DNA of 64,000 nucleotides, from contig DASPKX010000152.1 in the NCBI GenBank assembly GCA_035627835.1, positions 1 to 64,000 on the forward strand, written 5' to 3'. Of this stretch, positions 25,906 through 34,194 are shown in pieces (positions within the stretch are counted from its first letter, which is position 1; every line of letters starts with the position of its first letter). A program made the position numbers and the translations under genes. The notes below the pieces were generated by a model, which was not told where the DNA came from, did no database searches, and saw only the letters and a list, made by a program, of their open reading frames with translations. This stretch comes from DASPKX01 sp035627835. Lineage in GTDB: Bacteria > Verrucomicrobiota > Verrucomicrobiia > Limisphaerales > SXQI01.

Positions 25906-27345
25906 ATGCACCCGATCGAGAAATATGCGCAGCTTTCGCGGCGTGAGTTTTTCACCACGTCTGCCGGTGGGGTGGGCGGATTGGCGTTGGCGGCGTTGCT
26001 CGCGCAGGAGTCGAAAGCTGGCGCCTCGGTTAAAAATCCGCTGGCGCCGCGTCAGCCGCATTTCGCTCCAAAGGCGAAGAATTGCATCTTCATTTTCCTT
26101 TCAGGGGGCACAAGCCAGGTGGATTTGTTTGATCCGAAGCCCAAGCTGAATGAGTTGGCGGGGCAGCCGCTGCCGGATTCAATCCTCAAGAATCTTCGCT
26201 TCGCGTTTATTCAGAAGGATTCAGCGCGCGTAATGGGTAGCCCGCGGACGTTCAAGAAGCATGGGCAGTGCGGGATGGAGTTCTCGGACCTCCTGCCGAA
26301 TATCGCCACGTGCGCGGATGATCTGCTGATGGTGCGCTCGATGCATACCGAGCCGTTCAATCATCATCCAGCGACGATCATGCTGAACAGCGGCTTCCCG
26401 CGCATGGGTCGGCCAACGCTCGGTTCGTGGCTGACGTACGGGCTGGGCAGCGAGTGTGCGGATCTTCCGGGATATGTGGTGCTGGAGCCGGGGCCTGGCA
26501 TCCGCGGCGGCGCAACGAATTGGGCGTGCGGCTTCATGCCGTCCACCTATGCTGGCGTGTTGTTCAATAACAAAGGTGAGCCGGTAAAGAATCTCAACAA
26601 TCCCGCTGGATTGCCTCAGGAATTGCAGCGGGCCACGCTGGACACGATTGCCAGCCTGAACGAGCAACGATTTAAGCACATCAAGGATCCCGAAATCGAG
26701 AGCCGGGTGGCTTCTTACGAACTGGCTTATCGCATGCAGAGCGCCGCGCCGAACCTCATCGATGTGGCTGATGAAAAGCCGGAGACACTGGAAGCTTATG
26801 GTGTGAACCGGAAGGATGGCGTGGGGCAACGCTTTGCCCATAGCTGTCTGCTCGCGCGCCGCATGGTGGAGCGCGGCGTCCGCTTCGTGAACATCTATAT
26901 GGATGGGTGGGATCATCACGGCGGCATCAACGACGGCTTGAAGCACAATTGCGAGGTGGTGGATCAGCCGATTGCGCAGCTCGTGAAGGACTTAAAGCAG
27001 CGCGGGCTGCTGGATTCCACACTGGTAGTCTGGGGCACCGAGTTTGGACGCACTCCGCTGGGCGATAACCGCATTGGAGCTTCCGCCGTCACTGGACGTG
27101 ATCATCAACCGAGCGCATTCAGCATCTGGATGGCTGGGGGCGGGATCAAAGGGGGCCAAACTTATGGCGAGACGGATGATCTCGGCATGAATGTGGTGCG
27201 CGATCCCGTGCATGTGAACGATTTCCACGCCACTCTGCTGCACCTGTTCGGCTTGAACCACGAGGCGCTCACTTACCGGTTTGAAGGCCGCGATTACCGC
27301 CTGACGGATGTCGCGGGCAAGGTGATCAAGCCCTGGCTGGCTTAA
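25906..27345 (+). CDS. DUF1501 family protein with Tat-like signal
   Basis: Protein of 479 residues with a twin-arginine-like leader (SRREFFTTSAGGVGGLALAA) and the alkaline-phosphatase/sulfatase-like DUF1501 fold. Typical stretches are FIFLSGGTSQVDLFDPKP, MVRSMHTEPFNHHPA, TVVWGTEFGRTP-like LVVWGTEFGRTPL, GRDHQPSAFSIWMAGGGIKGG and HVNDFHATLLHLFGLNHEALTYRF; several Asp/His residues could bind metal. DUF1501 proteins are very numerous in Planctomycetes and Verrucomicrobia and usually sit beside a DUF1549/DUF1553 cytochrome partner; none is adjacent here. The family's reaction is not established. The gene stands alone between the divergent propeller operon and the first parS-like site. Confidence 0.9.
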   Translation: MHPIEKYAQLSRREFFTTSAGGVGGLALAALLAQESKAGASVKNPLAPRQPHFAPKAKNCIFIFLSGGTSQVDLFDPKPKLNELAGQPLPDSILKNLRFAFIQKDSARVMGSPRTFKKHGQCGMEFSDLLPNIATCADDLLMVRSMHTEPFNHHPATIMLNSGFPRMGRPTLGSWLTYGLGSECADLPGYVVLEPGPGIRGGATNWACGFMPSTYAGVLFNNKGEPVKNLNNPAGLPQELQRATLDTIASLNEQRFKHIKDPEIESRVASYELAYRMQSAAPNLIDVADEKPETLEAYGVNRKDGVGQRFAHSCLLARRMVERGVRFVNIYMDGWDHHGGINDGLKHNCEVVDQPIAQLVKDLKQRGLLDSTLVVWGTEFGRTPLGDNRIGASAVTGRDHQPSAFSIWMAGGGIKGGQTYGETDDLGMNVVRDPVHVNDFHATLLHLFGLNHEALTYRFEGRDYRLTDVAGKVIKPWLA

Positions 27346-27381
27346 GCGACGCCTTCGGCAGCCGACATTTAGGATGACGAG

Positions 27382-27397
27382 TGTTCCACGTGGAACA
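27382..27397. promoter_or_regulatory. parS-like ParB-binding site 1
   Basis: Perfect 16-bp palindrome TGTTCCACGTGGAACA, matching the widely conserved parS sequence bound by chromosomal ParB in many phyla. It lies in the 108-bp gap between the DUF1501 and DUF885 genes. An identical copy is at 29265-29280. ParB loading at parS organises origin segregation and condensin loading. Confidence 0.85.
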
Positions 27398-27453
27398 TTT
27401 CGCCTCGACTGTCGCCGCAGTGGAGGATACCAAGTGCCTCAATTCCAACGATT

Positions 27454-29232
27454 ATGGCACGAATCGCCCTCTTTCTGGTCACGATGATGCTGCTCGCAGG
27501 CTGCGCGTCCAACCGCCCTGGCAAGCATTCCACCACAGATTCTCCTGAGCTTGAAAAGGTGGTCGAAGCGTTCTTCGACGAATACCTGGCCCATAATCCC
27601 ACTTACGCGACGGCGATCTCAGACCACCGCTTCGATGACCGGCTCGACGACAGCATCAGCCCGAAGTCAGTGGCGGCCATGAAAGAGCTGCACACCCGCT
27701 ACCTGCAAAAGGTGCGAGCCATCGACAAATCCCGTCTGTCGGAAGCGGACCAACTGACTTACGAGCTGTTCGAGGGCCGCATGGAGCGGGAGCTTGCCGC
27801 ACTGAACATTCCCACTCACCTCCTGCCGGTAAACCAACTCTTTTCGCTGCCGATGCGGCTGCCGCTACTGGGATCCGGCTCCGGCACGCAGCCATTTAAA
27901 ACGGTTGAGAACTACGAGAACTTTTTGAAACGCGCGGGGCAGTTCCCAGGTTGGGTCGATCAGGCAATCGCCAACATGCGGGAAGGAATTAAGACCGGGA
28001 TCGTCCAACCTAAGCCGGTCACAGAGCGGACGATCACCTCGCTGCAACGGCTGATTGTCACTCGGCCCGAGGAAAGCATCTTTTATGGGCCGGTCACCAA
28101 CTTCCCCGCGTCCTTTAGCCCGCAAGACCAGCAACGGCTGAAGGAGCAGTACACCCAACTGATCACACGGGAGCTGATGCCTGCCTACACCAAGCTCACC
28201 CAGTTCCTCAAAGACGAATATTTGCCCAAGTGCCGTGACACGGTTGGGTTTTCCGCCCTGCCGAATGGCCGCGAATGGTACGCGCAATTGGCTGAGCACC
28301 AAACGACTACCACCCTCACACCGGACGAGATCTTCACCATCGGCCAGTCCGAATACAACCGCTTGCGGGCACGCATGGAAGCTCTGAAGCAGAAGGAAGG
28401 CTTCACGGGAGATTTGAGGGCGTTCGTTAAGCATCTGGAAAGCCGACCGGGGGTGGGCGCGAAGACAAAGCCTGAGTTGCTGAAAGCTTACAACGATCTC
28501 CGCGCGAAAGTTGAACCCCAACTCCCGCGCTTGTTCAAGTCGCTCCCGAAAGCTCCTTACGAAATCCGCACGGTCGAGGAGTATCGCGAGAATTCGGCTC
28601 CTTCCCAATACTGGTCCCCCGCGCCAGATGGGTCGCGGCCTGGGATCTTTTACGTGAACGCAGCGGCCATTGCGAATGGTCCGATGTCGGTGTCGGAAAG
28701 TTTGTATCTGCACGAGGCGATGCCGGGGCATCACTTCCAGATCGCAATCGCCATGGAGCAGCCGAAGCGGCCGCGGTTCCGCCGCTTTGCGGGTTACACG
28801 GGGTATGCTGAAGGTTGGGGGTTATATTCGGAGCTGCTTGGCTACGAGTTGGGCTGCTTTACCGATCCGCTTCAGGAGATGACTTACCTGGGCGCAGACA
28901 TGTTCCGCGCGCAGCGGCTCGTGGTGGATGTCGGGATTCACCACAAGGGTTGGACTCGCCAGCAAGCCATCGAATTTCTGCAACAAAACCCGGGCCGATT
29001 CGAGTCCGCCGAACGCGAAGTGGATCGTTACATAGCTAATCCTGGCCAGGCGCTCGCCTACAAGATCGGGCAGCTCAAGATGACCGAGCTTAGGGCGCGG
29101 GCTGAAAAAGCGCTGGGAAGCCGCTTTGACATCCGCGAGTACCATGACCTCGTCTTAAATGCGGGCTCGCTGCCTTTGGATGTGCTGGAACGCCGGGTTC
29201 ACCGGTGGATCAAGGCCCAACAATCGCTTTAA
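27454..29232 (+). CDS. DUF885 family lipoprotein, probable metallopeptidase
   Basis: Protein of 592 residues with a lipoprotein signal (LFLVTMMLLAGC, lipobox LAGC, modified Cys about 17), so it should be membrane anchored. The DUF885 domain fills the rest. It includes YLHEAMPGHHFQIAIAMEQ (about 414-432), an HExxxGH zinc-type motif conserved in this family, plus FAGYTGYAEGWGLYSELLGYELG with a downstream Glu that may be the further metal ligand. The family is treated as M3/M32-related peptidases, mostly by structure; substrates are unknown. It lies exactly between the two parS-like palindromes, with no sign that it is part of the segregation system. Confidence 0.85.
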   Translation: MARIALFLVTMMLLAGCASNRPGKHSTTDSPELEKVVEAFFDEYLAHNPTYATAISDHRFDDRLDDSISPKSVAAMKELHTRYLQKVRAIDKSRLSEADQLTYELFEGRMERELAALNIPTHLLPVNQLFSLPMRLPLLGSGSGTQPFKTVENYENFLKRAGQFPGWVDQAIANMREGIKTGIVQPKPVTERTITSLQRLIVTRPEESIFYGPVTNFPASFSPQDQQRLKEQYTQLITRELMPAYTKLTQFLKDEYLPKCRDTVGFSALPNGREWYAQLAEHQTTTTLTPDEIFTIGQSEYNRLRARMEALKQKEGFTGDLRAFVKHLESRPGVGAKTKPELLKAYNDLRAKVEPQLPRLFKSLPKAPYEIRTVEEYRENSAPSQYWSPAPDGSRPGIFYVNAAAIANGPMSVSESLYLHEAMPGHHFQIAIAMEQPKRPRFRRFAGYTGYAEGWGLYSELLGYELGCFTDPLQEMTYLGADMFRAQRLVVDVGIHHKGWTRQQAIEFLQQNPGRFESAEREVDRYIANPGQALAYKIGQLKMTELRARAEKALGSRFDIREYHDLVLNAGSLPLDVLERRVHRWIKAQQSL

Positions 29233-29264
29233 GGCTTGCGAGGCGAGTCGCTTTACATTACGAA

Positions 29265-29280
29265 TGTTCCACGTGGAACA
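29265..29280. promoter_or_regulatory. parS-like ParB-binding site 2
   Basis: Second perfect copy of TGTTCCACGTGGAACA, 1.88 kb from the first, in the gap between the DUF885 and sigma-factor genes. The flanking bases AAT ... TTT extend the symmetry slightly. Clusters of parS copies usually lie near the replication origin. Confidence 0.85.
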
Positions 29281-29353
29281 TTTTGGGTTGCGAGGGCGAA
29301 ACAGCCCATGACATGGTCTGTTACTTTTCGCCCGGTTTGGACATTTATCTTTA

Positions 29354-30955
29354 GTGGGCCAAACCAGCGAAATTGATTTGCTTCGAGAATACGCGGCAAA
29401 CCGCTCGGAAAGCGCTTTTGCCGAGCTGGTCTCGCGTCGCGTTCATCTCGTTTATTCAGTCGCGCTTCGTCTGGTCCGCCAGCGCGATGTTGCTGAAGAC
29501 ATTTCGCAGAAGGTGTTCCTGCTTCTCGCTAACCAAGCATCGGAATTGAGTCGGCGGGAGAATTTGGGGAGTTGGCTCCACGCCACCACCCGCTACACCG
29601 CTTTGAACGTCCTCAAAGCGGAGCACCGCCGCCTTGCTCGGGAACACGCCATGGAAAAAGACCCGACCTACACGCCTGACAACGGCGAGGAAACAACCTC
29701 AATCCCTGAACAACTGGACGATTGCCTGGCGACCTTGAACGAGCCGGACCGGGAATGCATCATTCTTCGCTACTTTGACGGCAAAGCGTTCGCGGAGGTC
29801 GCGCGGGCATTGGGCATTAGTGAAGCTGCAGCCAAGATGCGGGTCGGGCGCGCGTTGGAAAGGCTTCGTGAGGCCTTGGAACAAACCGGGATCAAAACGT
29901 CCACCGCGGCGCTCGGTGCGGTTCTAACCGCAGGCGCGGCTCACTCTGCACCCACGGCGCTCGCCGCCACAATTTCCGCGCACGTCCTTGCAACCACCTC
30001 CGCTGTGGCCACGGTCAGCGCCACCACTCTGGTTATGACTACCATGCAAAAGGCCGCGATAGTGGCGGTCCTCGCAACCGCGCTGGGGACCATCGTTTTT
30101 CAGCAATTGCAAATTCGATCGCTCACAGACGCGCTGATCGCCCGCGAGCGGGAAGGCGATGGGAACGCCAAGCAATCGGACGCCGCACGAAGGGATCTGG
30201 AGGCGGCGCCAGCGCCTGTGGATGAACGCCGCTCCGCGCCAGCCGTGCTAAATGTGGCGCCGGCTCTCGCCGCTGCTTCCGCGCCCACGCAAGCCCTCGG
30301 GGCCGCCACTGGATTGAGCGAAGCGGAGCTGGCGGAGACAGAGGCACAGGTGTTGCAAGCGAAGCTGGAGTTGCTTCGAAAGAAAGTGCAGGAGCGGCCA
30401 CAGCAGGTCATCCCGGAAATGGCCCTGCTCACAGAGAGTGACTGGCTCCAGACCGCACAGCAAGCTGACCTGCAAACGGAGCGCGGCGTTCGCAAAGCGC
30501 TCGGCGGCTTGCGTGACACTGCGCGAAACCGCTTCGGAGAACAGCTTCGGGCCGCGTTTAAAGCGTACGCGAAGGCAAACCAGGATGAGACGCCCGTTGC
30601 CCTTGAGCAGCTCAAGCCATTCTTCAAAACGCCAATCACTGATGATGTTCTCCAACGCTACACCTACACGCAGCCGGGCAAATGGAGCGAATTGCCTCCG
30701 GACAGGTTGTTGGTGAACGACGCCGTTGCCGCAGTGGACTCGTTCGACGCGAAGCACACCTTCAATAAGGAGACCACCTTCTCAACGAAGCCATCGTTCC
30801 CGGACGACGATCACGTGCTCGCGATCTTTGACGCCTACTTCGCGGAGCATCCGAACCAGGAGCCGAGAGGCCCCGCGGAGCTTGAGCCGTACGCCCGCAC
30901 GCCTGAACAGAAAGCGGCGCTAAAGAGGTTGTTGGGGAATGAAGCGGCTGAGTAG
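29354..30955 (+). CDS. ECF sigma-70 family factor with membrane segment and extracytoplasmic C-terminal domain
   Basis: Protein of 533 residues. Residues 1-180 are a normal ECF sigma factor: sigma2 (AFAELVSRRVHLVYSVALR, DVAEDISQKVFLLLANQ) and sigma4 with its helix-turn-helix (FAEVARALGISEAAAKMRVG). An Ala/Thr-rich linker and one hydrophobic segment (AAIVAVLATALGTIVFQQL, about 232-250) lead to a coiled-coil-like stretch. At the end are two related ~35-residue repeats (about 401-436, FKAYAKANQDETP...; and 491-526, FDAYFAEHPNQEP...). GTG at 29354 is the likely start. No anti-sigma gene is adjacent; the tail may act as a built-in one. Cleavage by RseP-like proteases to release the sigma domain is inference. 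Confidence 0.85.
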   Translation: MGQTSEIDLLREYAANRSESAFAELVSRRVHLVYSVALRLVRQRDVAEDISQKVFLLLANQASELSRRENLGSWLHATTRYTALNVLKAEHRRLAREHAMEKDPTYTPDNGEETTSIPEQLDDCLATLNEPDRECIILRYFDGKAFAEVARALGISEAAAKMRVGRALERLREALEQTGIKTSTAALGAVLTAGAAHSAPTALAATISAHVLATTSAVATVSATTLVMTTMQKAAIVAVLATALGTIVFQQLQIRSLTDALIAREREGDGNAKQSDAARRDLEAAPAPVDERRSAPAVLNVAPALAAASAPTQALGAATGLSEAELAETEAQVLQAKLELLRKKVQERPQQVIPEMALLTESDWLQTAQQADLQTERGVRKALGGLRDTARNRFGEQLRAAFKAYAKANQDETPVALEQLKPFFKTPITDDVLQRYTYTQPGKWSELPPDRLLVNDAVAAVDSFDAKHTFNKETTFSTKPSFPDDDHVLAIFDAYFAEHPNQEPRGPAELEPYARTPEQKAALKRLLGNEAAE

Positions 30956-31050
30956 CGCCGTGTTATCCCCTTAGGCGCAAAGGCTCGCTTGCGTGGCACA
31001 CTTCCTGATTGACCTGCGGGCGTGTGCGGGAGTCCATTGCCGTTAAATCC

Positions 31051-33282
31051 ATGGGAATTCGAACGGACATGCTGCGCTTGAGCCACTTTCTGCCGGGGGC
31101 GCCCGCTCGCCTGGGTCAACTTGGAACGAAGCTCTTCTCTCTGACGCGACTTCATTCCACGGCGGTCGCGCTCCTTTGCGCGATAGCCAGTTCAGTTAAC
31201 GGGCAGCAGGTGAACGAACCGTTCGCACAGCCTGTTTCACGCAAGCACCCGCTGCCGATCGAGCTTCGCGGGAAAGTTAAAGAAATATGCATTGATCGCG
31301 ACGGCATTGTTTACATTCGTTCCGAGGCGGGTGTTGCGCGCTTAATAGACGGGCAAATCCGCCTGGATCAAAGTTACCGCCCATTGGCAGGGAAGATTGC
31401 GAAGGATCTGGCGCTCCAAGGCGGAAGGCTGTTTTACCTGTTTTCAGACGAGATCGTTGGCAATCGAGACGCAGGGAGATTCGTTTACAAGCTCCCCCAG
31501 GAATATCAACAAGCGGCCGTGAACGCTCGAAACGAGGTTCTGCTGAGCCATGAAAGCACATTGAGGCTGCTGCGACCGGGCGGACCACAAGCTCTGGGCG
31601 AGCTGCAGGCAGGTCTGATCGAGTTGCTTTCGCACGAGAGCCGCTTCATCGCCATCACCTCTGATGGAGCCTACGATCCGATAGCATCCAAACCGTTAGC
31701 AAAGGTGCATGGCACAACAGCCGGAGCCTTCCATCGCGGGGCTCTCGCGCTTGGCACAACAAATGGCTTCGTGCTCATCGACCCGAAAACTGGGCAGAAC
31801 ATTGTGCCGCTGCAGACACGGCTGCCGACGGTGGGCATCAGGGCTCTCGCGTCGGATGGCACGAATCTCTGGGCGGGCACGACCCAAGGCGTCTGGCGCC
31901 GGGGAGAAGATGGCGGGTTCCGTTACTTTGCCTCGCGTCGCTGGCTCGACGACGATTCAGTCATCGACATTGCGCTGGATCCAGCGGGGAATCTTTACGC
32001 GCTCACCGAAACAGGGGTGAATGTTATCGAGTTCAAGCTGATGACCCTCGCGGACAAGGCGCGATGGTATGACGAAAAAATTCGCCAGCGGCACATCCGC
32101 TACGGGTTCTGCGCTGAGTTGCGCTTGAAAGTTCCCGGCGACATCGGCAGCGCCGAGATGATCGACACGGACAATGATGGCACCTGGAGCAATTACTATA
32201 TGGCGAGCCAGGCGTTTCGCTTCGGCGCCACCGGCGATGAAAGAGCCCGGCGCAATGCATGGGAAACCTTTGAAGCGCTAGAGCGGCTCGAGGAAATCAA
32301 TCCCCTTGAGGGATTTCCCAGCCGCACGTTTGAGCGGGTCGGCTTCAAGGTCAGTGACGTTGACCGGTGGCATCCGGTTGGCGACGGCATCTGGGATTGG
32401 AAAGCACACACTTCCAGTGACGAAATCGCGGCGCACGTTTTCGGCTGCGCCACACTTTACGAAACGACGGCTAAAACCCCTGAGGAAAAGCAACGAATCG
32501 CCACCTTCATTGGCAGGATTGCCGACCATATCATTCGCAACAACTGGCAGCTCATTGATATGGATGGGAAGACGACGCTTTGGGGCCGATGGAATCCGGA
32601 ATACCTGAACGGGTATCCCAAATCAGTTTTCGACCGCCGATTGAACAGCGCGCAGATCATTGCCCTCCTGCAATTCGCGCACAAGGTGACGGGCAAGCCA
32701 ATCTACAAAGAGAAAGCGTACGAGTTGTTCGAGCGACACGGCTACCTCGACAATATTCTGACCCCCATGGCCACGATAGGCGCAACTCCCGGGCAATCGC
32801 ATCTCGGCATCACCATAGCCATGGAATGGAACCATTCGGACGACCTTCTCGCCTTCATCACGTACTGGGTTCTCCACCGAACCGCCTTCACCGAAGAGTT
32901 GCGGGCCAAATACGCGGCGGCCATTCGCGACCACTGGGAAGCCGAAGAATCGGAGCGCAACCCGATCTGGAATTTTGTTTATGCTTCAACCGGCGCAAAA
33001 GATTACGGCCTCGACGACGCCCTCTGGACCTTGCGCCACTTTCCGCTCGATATGATTGATTGGAGCGTGCGCAACTCCCATCGGCAGGATCTCACGCGCT
33101 TGCCCGAGAACTTTCGTCGGCAGGAGATTGCGGAGCTTCTCCCGCCGGACGAACGCCGGATGACCCGATGGAACGGCCAACCATTCATTCAGGACGGCGG
33201 GTCCGGCGGCCACATCGAACTTGCCGGAGATGAATTCCTGCTGCCCTATTGGATGGGGCGGTATCACAAGGTGCTGAACTAA
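31051..33282 (+). CDS. Exported two-domain protein: regulator-propeller-like N-terminus and alpha/alpha-barrel-like C-terminus
   Basis: Protein of about 743 residues. A signal or anchor segment (STAVALLCAIASSV) is followed by propeller-like blades resembling two-component-regulator propellers (KEICIDRDGIVYIRSEAGVARL, IRALASDGTNLWAGTTQGVWR, VIDIALDPAGNLYALTETGVNV). From about residue 330 the protein becomes alpha-helical and Trp/His/Asp-rich (EMIDTDNDGTWSNYYMASQA, DGIWDWKAHTSSDEIAAHVF, TLWGRWNPEYLNGYP), as in (alpha/alpha)-barrel glycan enzymes. I do not recognise the family, and no catalytic residue can be assigned. ATG 31051 is preferred over a TTG 42 bp upstream; ATG 31069 is also possible. 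It may bind or cut a polysaccharide. Confidence 0.65.
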   Translation: MGIRTDMLRLSHFLPGAPARLGQLGTKLFSLTRLHSTAVALLCAIASSVNGQQVNEPFAQPVSRKHPLPIELRGKVKEICIDRDGIVYIRSEAGVARLIDGQIRLDQSYRPLAGKIAKDLALQGGRLFYLFSDEIVGNRDAGRFVYKLPQEYQQAAVNARNEVLLSHESTLRLLRPGGPQALGELQAGLIELLSHESRFIAITSDGAYDPIASKPLAKVHGTTAGAFHRGALALGTTNGFVLIDPKTGQNIVPLQTRLPTVGIRALASDGTNLWAGTTQGVWRRGEDGGFRYFASRRWLDDDSVIDIALDPAGNLYALTETGVNVIEFKLMTLADKARWYDEKIRQRHIRYGFCAELRLKVPGDIGSAEMIDTDNDGTWSNYYMASQAFRFGATGDERARRNAWETFEALERLEEINPLEGFPSRTFERVGFKVSDVDRWHPVGDGIWDWKAHTSSDEIAAHVFGCATLYETTAKTPEEKQRIATFIGRIADHIIRNNWQLIDMDGKTTLWGRWNPEYLNGYPKSVFDRRLNSAQIIALLQFAHKVTGKPIYKEKAYELFERHGYLDNILTPMATIGATPGQSHLGITIAMEWNHSDDLLAFITYWVLHRTAFTEELRAKYAAAIRDHWEAEESERNPIWNFVYASTGAKDYGLDDALWTLRHFPLDMIDWSVRNSHRQDLTRLPENFRRQEIAELLPPDERRMTRWNGQPFIQDGGSGGHIELAGDEFLLPYWMGRYHKVLN

Positions 33283-33314
33283 GTAGCGGCGGCGGGTGAA
33301 GAAGGACTTGGTAA

Positions 33315-33391
33315 TGGTGCGTCCGGCAGGACTTGAACCTGCAACCTTCTGATCCGAAGTCAGAAGCTCTATCCAATTGAGCTACGGACGC
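33315..33391 (-). tRNA. tRNA-Arg (anticodon TCG), CCA encoded
   Basis: On the minus strand it folds as a full cloverleaf: acceptor GCGTCCG/CGGACGC, D-arm GCTC...GAGC, anticodon stem TCTGA/TCAGA with loop CTTCGGA (anticodon TCG, decoding CGA), variable loop AGGTT, T-arm GCAGG-TTCAAGT-CCTGC, discriminator A and encoded CCA. It is 77 bases including CCA and shows no truncation or att-like direct repeat nearby. Confidence 0.96.
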
Positions 33392-33482
33392 CCAAGCACG
33401 CTATCTTTATTGGCGCTAACGTCGCAAAGCAAACCACAAGAATCCGCAACCATTATGCTTCGGGATGCCTTCGCACGCGCCC

Positions 33483-33510
33483 TTGACTTGGACCGCTCAA
33501 CTCATACGTT
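33483..33510 (+). promoter_or_regulatory. Candidate promoter of the toxin-antitoxin operon
   Basis: TTGACT at 33483-33488, a 16-base spacer, then TACGTT at 33505-33510, only six bases before the ATG of the DUF433 gene. If used, the transcript would be leaderless or nearly so, and no Shine-Dalgarno sequence is visible. Weak support. Confidence 0.25.
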
Positions 33511-33516
33511 TTTGGT

Positions 33517-33744
33517 ATGGATTACCGCGACCGCCTCGTAATTGATCCGCTGGTTCGAAGCGGCAAGCCATGCGTTCGTGGCACGCGCATCACTGTGTCT
33601 GACGTTCTTGATTACCTTGGCGGGGGCATGAGCATCAGCGAAGTCCTCGACGATTTTCCAGATCTAACAATCCAAGATATCCAGGCCTGCCTCTCTTTTG
33701 CGGCTGATCGTGAACGTCGCTTGATGGCGCCAGCGATGCCATGA
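33517..33744 (+). CDS. DUF433 family antitoxin
   Basis: Small DNA-binding-type protein of 75 residues with the DUF433 pattern SGKPCVRGTRITVSDVLDYL, then ISEVLDDFPDLTIQDIQACL, which is characteristic of the helix-turn-helix antitoxins paired with PIN-like toxins. DUF433 proteins typically bind their own promoter and neutralise the partner. Its stop overlaps the start of the DUF5615 toxin (ATGA at 33741-33744), the usual coupling for type II toxin-antitoxin systems. It is full length and looks intact. Confidence 0.9.
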   Translation: MDYRDRLVIDPLVRSGKPCVRGTRITVSDVLDYLGGGMSISEVLDDFPDLTIQDIQACLSFAADRERRLMAPAMP

Positions 33745-34070
33745 AGTTGCTCTTTGACGAGAATCTCTCGCCAAAACTGCCGCACCTTCTTGAGAAGCAC
33801 TTTCCCGGAAGCATGCACGTCCGCGACTGCGGGCTTAAGGGGGCTGCCGACGAGAAGGTGTGGGACTATGCCCGCATGCACGGGTTGACTCTTGTCTCCA
33901 AAGACGCCGATTTTTATCAACGCAGCTTTCTGCTGACTGATCCCCCAAAATTCATTTGGATCTGCGTCGGCAACTGCACACGCAACGAAATCTTCGCGCT
34001 GTTGATCAAACACGAACAAGAAATCCGTTCGCTCGCTTCAGCAACGGAAGCAGTGCTTGTTCTGTCCTAG
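33741..34070 (+). CDS. DUF5615 PIN-like toxin
   Basis: Protein of 109 residues in the DUF5615 / Mut7-C-like PIN branch. The N-terminal MKLLFDENLSPKLP carries the acidic pair (Asp6, Glu7) used for metal binding, and LVSKDADFYQRS supplies the downstream conserved Asp residues. Such proteins are predicted ribonucleases of type II toxin-antitoxin pairs with DUF433 partners. It overlaps the antitoxin by 4 bp. Nothing suggests truncation or loss of the key acids. The RNA target is unknown. Confidence 0.88.
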   Translation: MKLLFDENLSPKLPHLLEKHFPGSMHVRDCGLKGAADEKVWDYARMHGLTLVSKDADFYQRSFLLTDPPKFIWICVGNCTRNEIFALLIKHEQEIRSLASATEAVLVLS

Positions 34071-34194
34071 ATCGCACGCGCGTAAGGTCCTGATCCTAGA
34101 GGTCTCACCCATACGGGGCATCTGAGTTCCAGGGATCACGCGACCCATCGTCTAAAATTCATGTGAGAGCGCACTGGAACCAAATCCAGAGCTT

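Noticed and set aside
26221..26946. 241-codon minus-strand frame opposite DUF1501
   Set aside because: Antisense to a well-recognised protein, His/Arg-rich, with no family resemblance.
33315..34070. Integrative element at the tRNA-Arg gene
   Set aside because: No integrase and no repeated tRNA 3' end were seen downstream; only a small toxin-antitoxin pair is present.
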